The notes beneath the pieces were generated by a model. That model saw only the letters and a program-made list of their open reading frames with translations, was not told the DNA's origin and searched no databases. Below are positions 8,130 to 17,084 of a DNA stretch of 64,000 bases, in pieces. The position numbers were made by a program, and so were the translations under genes. How positions within the stretch are numbered: the stretch's first letter is position 1; every line of letters starts with the position of its first letter. The DNA is taken from positions 134,272 to 198,271 of the forward strand of contig NZ_JACSQF010000009.1 of the NCBI RefSeq assembly GCF_014836755.1. The letters run 5' to 3'. Source of the stretch: Oerskovia merdavium. GTDB lineage: Bacteria > Actinomycetota > Actinomycetes > Actinomycetales > Cellulomonadaceae.

Positions 8130-8957
8130 ATGGTCGTGAACGCCGAGGGATGGACCGAGGGAACCGTCGACGTCGCGGGGCACCCGGTGTTCTACCGGCG
8201 CAGCGCCGACGTCCCGGACGCCCTGCCGATCGTCCACGTGCACGGCTTCGCGATCTCGGGCACCTACCTCATGCCGACCGCCCGCCGGCTGGCCGCGCGG
8301 GCCACGAACCTCGTCCCGGACCTGCCGGGGTACGGCCGGAGCGAACGGTGGGACTACACGCTCGGGATCCCCGCTCTGGCGAACGCGCTGATCCGGATCC
8401 TCGACTCCCTCGAGCTCGAGAAGGTGGTCCTGGTCGGCAACTCGATGGGCTGCCCCATCAGCCTCGAGGTCGCGCACAGCGCGCCCGACCGGGTCGACCG
8501 CATCGTGCTCGTGTCTCCGGCGGGGGGCGTGCACAACCAGGGTCTTGCGCGGGCCATCCGACAGCTCGCGGCGGACGGTCCGCGCGAGAGCCGCAAGATG
8601 GCGCGCGTGGCGGTCCCGGACTACGTGAGGTTCGGGCCGATCAACACGTTCCACCTGTTCAGCGAGCTGACCCGCTTCCCGTCCTTGGAGCGCATCGTCG
8701 CGTCGGCGGTCCCGACGCTCGCCGTCATCGGGAGCAGGGACCCGCTCATGCCGCCCCCGACGCGGGTGCGGGAGGTGAGCCGCATGGCAGGGGACCACAT
8801 CACGATCGCGCTGATCGAGGGCGCGGCGCACGCGATCAACTTCAGCCACCCCGGTGAGCTCGCGCACGTGATCGGGTCCTGGCTCGACGGCGTGAAGATC
8901 GTCGACGACCCCGACTCCCCCGGCCTGACCCGCGTCCTGCAGCTCCCGCGCGACTGA
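8130..8957 (+). CDS. Alpha/beta-fold hydrolase
   Basis: The 275-residue hydrolase has the oxyanion motif HGF (38-40), the nucleophile elbow GNSMG with Ser105, the acid Asp204 in GSRDP and the base His234 in GAAHA, so the triad is complete. The fold resembles esterases and C-C bond hydrolases acting on small ester or diketone substrates; the substrate is unknown. It has no signal peptide, so it is cytosolic. The ATG at 8130 is the first start consistent with the fold; the open frame upstream crosses the hairpin at 7999-8053 and is noise. Its nucleophile is Ser, not Asp, so it is not an OleB or a haloalkane dehalogenase. Confidence 0.85.
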   Translation: MVVNAEGWTEGTVDVAGHPVFYRRSADVPDALPIVHVHGFAISGTYLMPTARRLAARATNLVPDLPGYGRSERWDYTLGIPALANALIRILDSLELEKVVLVGNSMGCPISLEVAHSAPDRVDRIVLVSPAGGVHNQGLARAIRQLAADGPRESRKMARVAVPDYVRFGPINTFHLFSELTRFPSLERIVASAVPTLAVIGSRDPLMPPPTRVREVSRMAGDHITIALIEGAAHAINFSHPGELAHVIGSWLDGVKIVDDPDSPGLTRVLQLPRD

Positions 8958-9089
8958 CCGCCCGCGGGCGGGGCCGCGCGGCCCGACGACGGCACGCGCC
9001 GCCCGCAGGTCGCGGCACGTCCGCGTCGGGTCACCCGGCGCGACGCCCACGACGCCCACGACAGGGCCGCCCCTGCCACCCCCGGAGCC
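8958..9089. other. Convergent intergenic region with GC palindromes
   Basis: A 14-bp palindrome (8958-8971) and a 12-bp palindrome (8972-8983) directly follow the hydrolase stop and may end transcription from both sides. Short direct repeats of CGACGCCCA lie near 9040-9060. No gene is seen. Confidence 0.35.
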
Positions 9090-9806
9090 CTACGCCCCGA
9101 CGATCCGCTCGAGCAGGAGCGCGTGCAGCCGGGGGTCGGCGAGCGGCCGGAAGTGGCCCGGGGTGTCGAGCACGACGTCCTGCGCCCCCTCGAGGAAGCT
9201 GCCCGCGGGGATGTGCGGGTCCCACCGGCTGTGCACCGAGGTGATGCGCTCGTTCACGTCCCGCTCGGCGGACAGCGCCACGATCGTCGCGTCGTTCGGG
9301 ATGAATGCGCGCACCGCGGGCGCGACGAACCAGCGCGCGTAGGCCGACCCGGCGAAGGGCGTGTTGATCGCGATCATCGACGCGATCCGGTCCTCGGGGT
9401 CGTCGCGCACCATGGCGAGCTTGCCGATGAGCCCGCCCTTGCTGTGCGCGACGACGACCACGTCGCGCAGGTCGTGCTCGCGGACGTAGCGACCGAGGAC
9501 GGCTGCCCCGGCGGCGACGGGCCGACGGTTGTCGCCGAGCTCCGGGAGCACGTGGACGGCCACGCCGTGCTCGTGCAGCAGGGTGGCGAGCGGCAGGAGG
9601 AAGTGCCACGACTCGTACACGCCCGGGACGAGCACGACGGGCGGCCCGACCGGGTGGGCCGGGGTGCGCAGGTCGTCGGGGTCCACCCGGGACGTGATGC
9701 CCGCGGCCTGCCAGCGGAGCACGCTCGCGTAGTCGCGCACGCGCCACCACGTGCGTCGCAGGCTCAGGCCCGGACGCACCCCCTGGCCGCCGCTCCCGCC
9801 CGGCAT
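9090..9806 (-). CDS. Lipase/PGAP1-like alpha/beta hydrolase
   Basis: The 238-residue protein shows the order oxyanion segment VVLVPGVYE (57-65), nucleophile elbow AHSKGG (Ser122) and a late conserved His in TPGHF. The AHSKGG elbow and the long helix after it are typical of triacylglycerol lipase or GPI-deacylase-like hydrolases. No signal peptide is seen, so it is cytosolic or membrane-associated through its basic N-terminus. It converges with the hydrolase at 8130 but is not homologous in detail. The substrate is unknown. Confidence 0.8.
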   Translation of the reverse strand: MPGGSGGQGVRPGLSLRRTWWRVRDYASVLRWQAAGITSRVDPDDLRTPAHPVGPPVVLVPGVYESWHFLLPLATLLHEHGVAVHVLPELGDNRRPVAAGAAVLGRYVREHDLRDVVVVAHSKGGLIGKLAMVRDDPEDRIASMIAINTPFAGSAYARWFVAPAVRAFIPNDATIVALSAERDVNERITSVHSRWDPHIPAGSFLEGAQDVVLDTPGHFRPLADPRLHALLLERIVGA

Positions 9807-9871
9807 GGCTCTCCCGTCGTCGTCACGTCAGGTCGCCGTCGACGTCAGCGGCCCCACCCGATCGTGACCCC

Positions 9872-10261
9872 TCAGGCCCCGAAGCGCGCGTTCGTCGGCA
9901 CGATCTGCTTGCCGAGCGGCAGCAGGGAGACGGGGATCATCTTGAGGTTGGCGATGCCCATCGGGATGCCGATGATCGAGACGAACAGCGGGATCGAGGT
10001 AATCACGTGCCCGATCGCGAGCCAGATCCCGGCGAAGATCACCCAGATCACGTTGCCGATCGTGGAGAACGCGCCGGCCGTCGGCTTGTCAACCACCGTC
10101 CGCCCGAACGGCCACAGCGCGTAGCCGGCGATGCGGAAGCTCGCGATCCCGAACGGGATGGTGATGATGAGGACGCAGCAGATGATGCCGGCCAGGACGT
10201 AGCCGAGCGCGAGCCAGAGGCCCGCGAAGATCAGCCAGATGACGTTGAGGATCGCGTTCAT
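9872..10261 (-). CDS. YccF domain membrane protein
   Basis: The 129-residue protein has two repeats of the YccF unit, each beginning N-V-I-W-L/V-I-F-A-G and continuing through a glycine-rich hydrophobic helix (about residues 5-30 and 65-90), with IPFGI/IPMGI motifs after each. Four membrane passes are expected. The family is an inner-membrane protein of unknown function, sometimes next to transporters. The ATG at 10261 is placed exactly at the first repeat. The longer open frame upstream is antisense to yggS. Confidence 0.9.
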   Translation of the reverse strand: MNAILNVIWLIFAGLWLALGYVLAGIICCVLIITIPFGIASFRIAGYALWPFGRTVVDKPTAGAFSTIGNVIWVIFAGIWLAIGHVITSIPLFVSIIGIPMGIANLKMIPVSLLPLGKQIVPTNARFGA

Positions 10262-10426
10262 GCCCCGATTCTCCCCCAGCCCGGCCACGTGGTCGGGCCG
10301 GCCGCGCCACACGACGGGCGCAGCCCCGCGACGGCCCGGCCCACGGCACGCCGCGACCGGTCCGCCCGGGGCGCGCGACGCCGTCGGGCAGGGCTCTCCC
10401 CGGCCCGGCGCGCGCCCGCCGAAAAC

Positions 10427-10432
10427 TAGACT
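10427..10432 (+). promoter_or_regulatory. -10 box TAGACT, leaderless start of yggS
   Basis: TAGACT ends six bases before the GTG at 10439, placing the transcription start at or next to the start codon. There is no ribosome-binding site, which fits a leaderless mRNA. No good -35 box is seen. Confidence 0.55.
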
Positions 10433-10438
10433 GCTCGC

Positions 10439-11209
10439 GTGTCCTCCCACCGCTCCGCCCCCGGCGACTCCCCTCTCGGCACGACCCCGACCATCGCCGA
10501 CCGCTACGCCGCGGTGCGCGCGCGCATCGACGCAGCAGCCCTCGCCGCGGGCCGTGCCCCGGACGAGGTGCAGCTCCTTGTCGCGACCAAGACGCAGGAC
10601 GCCGCGGCGGTCCGCGCGGTCGTGGCCGCGGGCGCGACGCTGATCGGCGAGAACCGCGTCCAGGAGCTCGTCGCCAAGGCCCCCGACCTCGCCGACCTGG
10701 TCGCGGACGGCACGGTGCGGGTCCACATGATCGGGCACCTGCAGCGCAACAAGGTCAACCAGGTCCTGGCCACGGCCACGGGCGTCGAGTCGGTCGACTC
10801 GCTCGCGCTCGCCGAGGCCCTCGCGAGCCGTTGCGCGCGCGAGGGCCGCACGCTCGACGTGATGGTCCAGGTCAACGTGTCGGGCGAGGAGTCCAAGGCG
10901 GGCGTGGGGCCCGACGGCGCCGCGCACCTCTCCCGTCAGGTCGCCGCCCTGGAGGGTCTTCGCCTCACGGGGTTCATGACGATCGGGGCGAACTCCCCCG
11001 ACACCGCGCTGGTGCGCGCCGGGTTCTCCCGGCTGCGCGACATCCGTGACGAGGTGCTCGCGAGCGGCGCCCAGGGGACGGGAGGGGCGCGCGAGCTCTC
11101 GATGGGCATGAGCGGAGACCTCGAGGCGGCGATCGCCGAGGGCGCGACGATCGTGCGCGTGGGGACCGCGGTGTTCGGGGCCCGTGCCGTCGCTGCGCCC
11201 GCCGGCTGA
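10439..11209 (+). CDS. YggS family pyridoxal phosphate homeostasis protein
   Basis: The 256-residue protein binds pyridoxal 5'-phosphate and buffers its level in the cytosol; the family has no firm catalytic activity. LLVATKTQ carries the PLP lysine (Lys51). Family motifs GENRVQEL, HMIGHLQRNKV and the phosphate-binding GLRLTGFMTI and ELSMGMSGD follow in order. The N-terminus has about 18 extra residues compared with most homologues. Elsewhere the gene often lies near divisome genes, but that context is absent here. Confidence 0.93.
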   Translation: MSSHRSAPGDSPLGTTPTIADRYAAVRARIDAAALAAGRAPDEVQLLVATKTQDAAAVRAVVAAGATLIGENRVQELVAKAPDLADLVADGTVRVHMIGHLQRNKVNQVLATATGVESVDSLALAEALASRCAREGRTLDVMVQVNVSGEESKAGVGPDGAAHLSRQVAALEGLRLTGFMTIGANSPDTALVRAGFSRLRDIRDEVLASGAQGTGGARELSMGMSGDLEAAIAEGATIVRVGTAVFGARAVAAPAG

Positions 11210-11226
11210 CCGGCAAGGGACGTGAC

Positions 11227-11259
11227 GCGGGACCGTCCGCATGCCGTGGACGGTCCCGC
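11227..11259. terminator. Bidirectional hairpin terminator, 12-bp stem
   Basis: GCGGGACCGTCC (11227-11238) pairs exactly with 11248-11259 around a 9-nt loop. It lies between yggS (+) and the lipoprotein at 11287 (-), and serves both. Confidence 0.75.
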
Positions 11260-11286
11260 GCCTCGTGCCGGGCGACCTTCGCGCGG

Positions 11287-12138
11287 CTAGGACGTCGCGA
11301 ACTGCTGCAGGTGCGCCAGGACGACCGCCTCGACGGCGCTGCGCGTCCCCAGGACGGCACGGTCGACCCGCGGCATCTGCTCGGCGTGATAGTTGGGCGC
11401 GTCGGCCGACCAGTGCACGATCGCGTTGCCGACCAGCACGTAGCCGTTGTATCCCTCGGTCACCCAGTACGCGTCGGCGGAGAGACGCGTGTCCTGAGCG
11501 AGCGAGGGGAAGGTCCCGGTGGTGTCCGCAGTGCCCGAGACCTCGACGCTGATCGGGTCACCGGCCTCGACGTAGTCGATCGTCACGGAGGGGCACGACG
11601 ACGCCCGGTCCTGGACGATCGCGTAGGCGGCGTCGGCCGCGGCCGCGTCGGCGAAGAGGTGGACCTCCTGCTGGAGCCGCCCACCGGGGCTGAGGGTGTC
11701 CTGCAAGGCGTAGCCACTGGTGCCGAGTCCCGAGAGGATCGCCGCGATGTCGCAGTTCGCCGGGGACTGGGTGTTCGCCGGGGGGACCCGGGGCTCGTCA
11801 CGAAGGGTCGTCATGACGTTCCCCTGGATCGCCGGGATGCCGGTGACGACCCCCGCTTCCGGCAGGAGCAGGGACCGGATCGCGGACGGGTCGACGTGCG
11901 GCGGCGCCGGGGTGACGACGGACGCGGCCAGCTCGGCCGTCACCTGCGCGGCCTCGGCCCCTTCGGCCGGCGCGGCGATCGTCCCCACCGCCTCACCGGG
12001 CCCTTCGCTGTCGGCGGGCGCCTCGGTCGCGCACGCCACGAGCGTGGCGCCGAGGACGAGCACGAGGCCCGCCCGCTTCGTGGCCCGGCCGGCGCCGATG
12101 CGCCCGGCCCCTACCGATGATCGCCCGCGTGCTTCCAT
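11287..12138 (-). CDS. Lipoprotein with PknH-like sensor domain
   Basis: The ATG at 12138 follows GGGGGAG and gives 283 residues. An Arg-rich N-terminus, a hydrophobic helix and lipobox LVAC (Cys36) direct export and lipidation. The mature part has an acidic/Ala linker (37-70) and a roughly 200-residue domain with two cysteines (NCDIAAIL, SSCPSV). The conserved order resembles the extracellular sensor domain of PknH-type kinases, here detached from any kinase. It may bind a ligand at the cell surface. The family assignment is from pattern only. Confidence 0.6.
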   Translation of the reverse strand: MEARGRSSVGAGRIGAGRATKRAGLVLVLGATLVACATEAPADSEGPGEAVGTIAAPAEGAEAAQVTAELAASVVTPAPPHVDPSAIRSLLLPEAGVVTGIPAIQGNVMTTLRDEPRVPPANTQSPANCDIAAILSGLGTSGYALQDTLSPGGRLQQEVHLFADAAAADAAYAIVQDRASSCPSVTIDYVEAGDPISVEVSGTADTTGTFPSLAQDTRLSADAYWVTEGYNGYVLVGNAIVHWSADAPNYHAEQMPRVDRAVLGTRSAVEAVVLAHLQQFATS

Positions 12139-12323
12139 GACTCCCCCTGCTCGTGGATGTCGCCGCTGATGGTGCGGCGCCGTGTCCCCCCATCCTCGAC
12201 CGTGGGACACGTGTACCGCATGCCAGCCGGATAACGATCTGACCCCCATTTCGTCGCGATCCGACCTCTCGGCCCACCGCGCCCCGGGCCTGGGTCCCTC
12301 GGTGTGGAAGGCGCCCGAGCCCT

Positions 12324-13298
12324 TCAGGCCCCCAGCAGCTCGAGCGCGCGGCGCACGCCGGGCGCTCCGGCTCCCCGCAGGGCCTCGCGGGCCTCGTCGA
12401 CGCCGACGCCCGCGAGCAGCATGACGAGCGCGACGTGGATCTCGCCGCCGGCCCGGTGCAGGGTCTGCTCGCACTCGTCCGTCTCGAGCCCCGTGGCCTG
12501 GACGAGCATGCGCACGATCCGGGCCCGGAGCTTCTGGTTGGTCGGGCGCACGTCGATCATGAGGTTCGAGTACGTCTTGCCGAGCCGGATCATGGTCGCG
12601 GTCGAGAACGTGTTGAGCACGAGCTTCTGCGCCGTGGCGGCCTTCATGCGGGTCGAGCCCGTGACGACCTCAGGACCCGTGTCGAGCAGGATCGCGACGT
12701 CGACCCGTGACGCGAGGCGCGCCTGCGGGTTGGCGCTCACGAGCACGGTCGCGGCGCCGCGCTCGCGCGCGACGTCGAACGCGCCTCCCACGTAGGGCGT
12801 GCGGCCGCTCGCCGCGAGGCCCACGACCAGGTCGCCGGAGCGCACCTCGTCGGCGTCGGCGCGGCCGAGCTCGACGTCGTCCTCGGCCCCCTCGACCGCG
12901 AGCATCATGGCGCCCGCGCCCCCGGCGAGGTGCGCCTCGAACCACTCCTCGCCCACGCCGTACGTGGGCAGCAGCTCGACCGCGTCGAGCACGCCGAGGC
13001 GGCCCGACGTGCCCGACCCGAAGTAGTGGACCTTGCCGCCGCCGCGCAGCGCGGCCACCGCGAGGTCGACGGCCGCGGTGATGCGGTCGGCCTCGGCACG
13101 CACGGCGTCCGCGACGCCCGCGTCCTCGTCGGTGATGCGTCGCACGACCTCGGCCGTGGGCAGCAGGTCGATGTCCGTGGTGCGCGGGTTGCGCTCCTCG
13201 GTCGGCGACGCGAGCCGGAGCACCTCCTGCCAGTCCTCGGCGGCGGAGGCGTGCCCGGCCGAGAGGTCCCCCTGGGTGGCGGGGCGGGTGTCGGTCAT
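12324..13298 (-). CDS. murQ: N-acetylmuramic acid 6-phosphate etherase
   Basis: The enzyme cleaves the D-lactyl ether of MurNAc 6-phosphate, giving GlcNAc 6-phosphate and D-lactate. It has 324 residues, the usual family length. The signature TEERNPRTTDIDLL (33-46) starts the fold, followed by the SIS sugar-phosphate domain with HYFGSGTSGRLG (91-102) and GSTRMKAATAQK further on. The ATG overlaps the anmK stop (ATGA), and GGGA lies nine bases upstream. It is the last gene of the minus-strand MurNAc operon. Its D-lactate product matches the D-lactate dehydrogenase at 23100. Confidence 0.96.
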   Translation of the reverse strand: MTDTRPATQGDLSAGHASAAEDWQEVLRLASPTEERNPRTTDIDLLPTAEVVRRITDEDAGVADAVRAEADRITAAVDLAVAALRGGGKVHYFGSGTSGRLGVLDAVELLPTYGVGEEWFEAHLAGGAGAMMLAVEGAEDDVELGRADADEVRSGDLVVGLAASGRTPYVGGAFDVARERGAATVLVSANPQARLASRVDVAILLDTGPEVVTGSTRMKAATAQKLVLNTFSTATMIRLGKTYSNLMIDVRPTNQKLRARIVRMLVQATGLETDECEQTLHRAGGEIHVALVMLLAGVGVDEAREALRGAGAPGVRRALELLGA

Positions 13299-14581
13299 CG
13301 GTGCGTTCCCTTCGGCATCGGGGCGAGCCCGAACGGGGTGTTGGCCAGCACGAGCCGGCGGATGGGCCCGGTGAACGCGGGCCAGATCAACGGGGTGGGC
13401 GGGGTGAGCGAGCCGAGCACGGTCGCGCGGCGCGCCCCGGTCGAGCGTCGACGCTGCTCGCCCTTGGCGGTCCCGGCGACCCCGTGGGCCGACAGGAAGC
13501 CGAGGAGCGCGAACAGGTACGCCTCCTTGGCGTCGATCGGCATGCCGAGCTGGTCGGCCGTGAGGAGCTCGCACCCCTCGGGCAGGTAGGCGCGCAGCCG
13601 CGCGAGCAGGGTCGGGTTGTGCGCTCCGCCGCCCGAGACGACGACGCGACGCACCTCGCGCTGGGGGTCACCGTCACGGTGGGCGCCCTGAGCGACCGAG
13701 AGCAGGCCCTCCGCGATGGTCACGGCGGTGAGCTCGGTGAGCGTCGCGACGAGGTCGGCGCCCGTGAGGTCGGGGCGGACCGCAGCGAGCTTGCGCGGCA
13801 CGTAGGTCGCGTCGAACAGCTCGCGACCGGTCGACTTGGGTGCCTTGGCCGCGAAGTACGGGTCGTCGAGCAGCGCGCGCAGCGCGGCCTGGTCCACGGT
13901 CCCGGTCGCGCCCAGGGCGCCGTCCCGGTCGTACGGCTCGCCCGTGAGCTGGCGCATCGTGAGGTCGATGAGGCAGTTGCCGGGCCCGGTGTCCCACCCG
14001 GTCACGGGTGCCTCGACCTCGCCGACGAGCGTGACGTTCGCGATCCCGCCGATGTTGAGCGCTGCGCTGAGCCCGGCCGGCGCGCCGTCCGGGGACTGCG
14101 GGTCGCGCCCGAGCCACAGCGCGTCGAGCACGCTCACGAGCGGTGCGCCCTGGCCGCCCGCGGCGATGTCCGCGACCCGGAAGCCGCTGATGACGGGGCG
14201 GCGGGTGCGTTCGGCGATCCACGCGGCGTTGCCGAGCTGGAGGCTGCCGTGCGCGCGAGCGCCCACGACCCAGTGGTAGAGCGTCTGGCCGTGCGACGCG
14301 ACGAGGTCGACGTCGCCGCCCGCCACGTCGTCGATGGCCTGGCGTCCGGCGCGGCCGAACTCCTGCCCGATGAGCGTGTCGAGCTGCGTGACCTCGCCCA
14401 TGTCGACGGGAGCCGGCGGCAGCGCCTTGAGGATGCGTTCGCGCAGCGCGGCGGGCCACTCGTACTCGGTGTGCCCCAGGGGGCGCATGCGCAGGACCCC
14501 GTCGGGGCCCAGGTGGAAGTCGGCGGCGGCCGCGTCGATCGCGTCGACCGACGTGCCGGAGGACAGGCCGAGGACGATCAT
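13295..14581 (-). CDS. anmK: Anhydro-N-acetylmuramic acid kinase
   Basis: The 428-residue enzyme opens the 1,6-anhydro ring of anhydroMurNAc from peptidoglycan turnover and phosphorylates it to MurNAc 6-phosphate, the MurQ substrate. The ATP phosphate motif LGLSSGTSVDAID (4-16), ASHGQT, LNIGGIANVT, DTGPGN and VSGGGAHNP appear in the order expected for the AnmK/hexokinase-like fold. It has a basic C-terminal extension of about 50 residues (GEQRRRSTGARRA onward) longer than in E. coli AnmK. Both ends overlap neighbours by 4 bp, so it is tightly coupled with nagZ and murQ. Confidence 0.96.
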   Translation of the reverse strand: MIVLGLSSGTSVDAIDAAAADFHLGPDGVLRMRPLGHTEYEWPAALRERILKALPPAPVDMGEVTQLDTLIGQEFGRAGRQAIDDVAGGDVDLVASHGQTLYHWVVGARAHGSLQLGNAAWIAERTRRPVISGFRVADIAAGGQGAPLVSVLDALWLGRDPQSPDGAPAGLSAALNIGGIANVTLVGEVEAPVTGWDTGPGNCLIDLTMRQLTGEPYDRDGALGATGTVDQAALRALLDDPYFAAKAPKSTGRELFDATYVPRKLAAVRPDLTGADLVATLTELTAVTIAEGLLSVAQGAHRDGDPQREVRRVVVSGGGAHNPTLLARLRAYLPEGCELLTADQLGMPIDAKEAYLFALLGFLSAHGVAGTAKGEQRRRSTGARRATVLGSLTPPTPLIWPAFTGPIRRLVLANTPFGLAPMPKGTHR

Positions 14582-16143
14582 CGGGTCACCTCCGCGGTGG
14601 TGGCGGTCAGCTGCCCGACGGCGGCGCGCGCGTTGGCACGCCCGGTGCCGCACGCGACGACCACGGTGGTCTCGTCCCCGAACCAGGCGGGCACGGCGTC
14701 CGGGAACCCGGTGTGCACCACGACGAGCCCGGGGCGCGCGGCGCGCAGGGCGTCGAGCATGCCGGCCTCGCGGCCGCCCGGGACGGGTTCGCGCGTGATG
14801 ACGACCAGGGGGCGGACGGGGTCGCCGTCGGGCCGGGCCGTCGAGACCGCGGCGAGCGTCGCCTCCCACCCGGCCGGGTCGGAGAAGACGTGGACCTCGG
14901 TGCCGGGGAACGTCGCACGGAGCGCGCTCTGGACGTGCTGGGCGGTGCGCCCCGCGGCGTGGTCGAACCGCTGGCGCAGGTCGATCACGTCGGGCGCGGG
15001 CCCGGAGGGGTCGAGGCGTGCGAGAGGTCCGTGCGTCCGCACGGCCCGCTCGGCGGCCTCCTGCCCGACGGCGGCGAGCGCCTCGAGCGCAGCGGTCGCC
15101 TCGGTCGGGCCGCACGTCGCGCCCGCGGAGGCCTGGAGCTCGCGCACCCGGCGCACGGTGCGCGCCGTGCGGGCCGCGGACCCGAGCAGGCGCTCGATCG
15201 TGACCCGGCCCTGCTCGACGGCCGCGAGGAGCGCGCTCTGCGCCTGGCGGAACAGCTCCTCGTCGTCGCGCCCGACCGTGGTGCCGAGGCACAGCAGGTC
15301 GGCCCCGCCCTCGATCGCCTGGACGGCGACCTCGCCGATCCCGTCGGCGCCCTTGACCGCGCCCATGTCCAGGGCGTCGGTGATGATCGGCCCTTCGAAG
15401 CCCATCTCCCGTGCCACGAGCGCCGCAGCAGGCTCGAGCGAGACCGGCCGCGGGCCGATCGCCGGGACCAGCAGGTGCGCGGTCATGATCGAGTCGATCG
15501 CCACGTCGGGCTCGAAGGCCCGGACGAACGGCGGCAGGTCGCGCTCGCGGATCGTCTCGAGCGGGTCGTCGACCACGGGCAGCGACAGGTGGGAGTCCAC
15601 GTCGGTCGCGCCGTGCCCCGGGAAGTGCTTGCCGCACGCCCCGACCCCGGCCCGGTGCAGGCCCTGCACGAACGCGGCCCCGTGCCGGGACACCAGGTCG
15701 GGCGTCGCGCCGAACGCGCGCACACCGACCACGGGGTTCTCGGTCCGGGAGTTGACGTCGAGCACGGGGGCGAGGTCGAGGTCCACGCCCGTCGCGGCGA
15801 GCAGGCGGCCGAGCGCGAGCCCGACCCGCTCGGTGAGGTCATCGTCGTCGATCGTCCCGAGCGCAGCCGCCCCCGGGATGCTCGACCCCGTGGCGGCCTC
15901 GAGGCGGCTGACGTCCCCGCCCTCCTCGTCGATCGCGATCAACAGGTCGGGCGAGACCTCGTGGAGGCTCGCCGAGAGCCTGGCGGTCGTGGCGACGTCG
16001 GGCGTGTTGTACGCGAAGTAGATGACGCCCGCGAGGCCCTCCTCGCAGGCCGAGAGCAGCCAGGCCGGGGCGTCCGTCCCCGTGAAACCGGGGAGCAGGA
16101 CGCCGTTGACGGCGCGCAGCGCGTCGTGGTGCACGGTGGTCAT
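14578..16143 (-). CDS. nagZ: GH3 beta-N-acetylglucosaminidase/phosphorylase (NagZ type)
   Basis: The 521-residue glycosidase lacks a signal peptide, so it acts in the cytosol on GlcNAc-MurNAc or GlcNAc-anhydroMurNAc disaccharides. NagZ marks are DEEGGDVSRL (72-81), the His-Asp loop KHFPGHG...DSH (172-185) and the nucleophile Asp256 in IITDALDM. Beyond residue about 340 it has a second alpha/beta domain, as in two-domain actinobacterial and Bacillus enzymes. Cellulomonas fimi Nag3, of the same subgroup, is a phosphorylase, so the acceptor may be phosphate rather than water. It overlaps anmK and the upstream permease by 4 bp. Confidence 0.93.
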   Translation of the reverse strand: MTTVHHDALRAVNGVLLPGFTGTDAPAWLLSACEEGLAGVIYFAYNTPDVATTARLSASLHEVSPDLLIAIDEEGGDVSRLEAATGSSIPGAAALGTIDDDDLTERVGLALGRLLAATGVDLDLAPVLDVNSRTENPVVGVRAFGATPDLVSRHGAAFVQGLHRAGVGACGKHFPGHGATDVDSHLSLPVVDDPLETIRERDLPPFVRAFEPDVAIDSIMTAHLLVPAIGPRPVSLEPAAALVAREMGFEGPIITDALDMGAVKGADGIGEVAVQAIEGGADLLCLGTTVGRDDEELFRQAQSALLAAVEQGRVTIERLLGSAARTARTVRRVRELQASAGATCGPTEATAALEALAAVGQEAAERAVRTHGPLARLDPSGPAPDVIDLRQRFDHAAGRTAQHVQSALRATFPGTEVHVFSDPAGWEATLAAVSTARPDGDPVRPLVVITREPVPGGREAGMLDALRAARPGLVVVHTGFPDAVPAWFGDETTVVVACGTGRANARAAVGQLTATTAEVTR

Positions 16144-17084
16144 CCCTTCACCGACCCAGCGGTCAGGCCGGAGGACAGGTTGCGCTGCACGAGGACGAAG
16201 AAGACGATCACGGGCAGCGTGATGAGGGTCGAGGCGGCCATGACCGCGCCCCAGTCGGTCGTGTTCTCGCCGAAGAACTTCTGCAGGCCGATCGGCACGG
16301 TGTACTTGGCCGACTGCTGCAGGAAGGTCAGGGCGAAGATGAACTCGTTCCAGGCCGTGATGAACGAGAAGACGCTCGTGGCGACGACGCCGGGGGCGAC
16401 GAGCGGCAGCAGGATCTTCCAGAACATGCGACCCCACGAGGCGCCGTCGAGGTACGCGGCCTCCTCGAGCTCGACCGGGACCGCCGCGACGAAGCCGCGC
16501 AGCATCCAGATCGCGAACGACAGCGAGAAGGCGATGTAGACGATCGTCAGGCCCAGGAGCGAGTTGAGCATGCCGAGGGTGCGCATCTGGAGGAACAGCG
16601 GGATGACGAGGGCCTCGAGGGGCACCATCTGCACCATGAGGACGAGCACGAGGATCGACTTGCGGAACCGGAATTTGAAGCGGCTCACGGCCACCGCGGC
16701 GAGCAGCGCGAGCACCGACGAGAAGACGACCGCGCCGATCGCGACGATGATCGAGTTCCGGAGGTACTGGCCGAACCCGCCGTCGTCGATCACGGTCACG
16801 AAGTTGTCCCACGTGACGCCGGCGGGCAGGATCCGCGCCCCGCGGGTCGCGGCCTCGGGGTCGATCGCCGAGGAGAACATCCAGTAGGCCGGGAACAGCG
16901 CGAAGACGAGCAGCGCGACGATGCCCACGACCTTGCCCGCGGTGGGCAGAGGGCGCTTGCGCGCCTTGACCCGCAGGACCTGCGGGGGGCGCGGGGCGAG
17001 CGAGGCACGGTCGTCGGTCGTTCCGCCCCCCGTGCGGTCTCCAGCGCGCGGGGCGCTGGACGGGGTACCGGTCAGGGCGCTCAC
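16140..17084 (-). CDS. Carbohydrate ABC transporter permease, MalG type
   Basis: The 314-residue inner-membrane subunit begins at a GTG that overlaps the stop of the upstream permease (GTGA). A disordered cytoplasmic N-terminus of about 48 residues precedes six predicted membrane helices. The EAA loop that docks the ATPase is EEAAYLDGASWGRMFWKILL. With its partner at 17081 and the binding protein at 18096 it forms a sugar importer. No ATPase gene is present, as is usual for actinobacteria that share MsiK. Operon context points to MurNAc, GlcNAc-MurNAc or a related amino sugar as substrate. Confidence 0.93.
   Translation of the reverse strand: MSALTGTPSSAPRAGDRTGGGTTDDRASLAPRPPQVLRVKARKRPLPTAGKVVGIVALLVFALFPAYWMFSSAIDPEAATRGARILPAGVTWDNFVTVIDDGGFGQYLRNSIIVAIGAVVFSSVLALLAAVAVSRFKFRFRKSILVLVLMVQMVPLEALVIPLFLQMRTLGMLNSLLGLTIVYIAFSLSFAIWMLRGFVAAVPVELEEAAYLDGASWGRMFWKILLPLVAPGVVATSVFSFITAWNEFIFALTFLQQSAKYTVPIGLQKFFGENTTDWGAVMAASTLITLPVIVFFVLVQRNLSSGLTAGSVKG

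Noticed and set aside
8130..9806. The two alpha/beta hydrolases as a possible OleB for the Ole-like cluster
   Set aside because: Both use a Ser nucleophile (GNSMG, HSKGG), whereas OleB has a haloalkane-dehalogenase-like Asp, and they lie over 30 kb from the cluster.
13301..16539. Plus-strand frames of 906 and 608 codons over anmK and nagZ
   Set aside because: Same artefact; the overlapping minus-strand genes have intact catalytic motifs and coupled starts.
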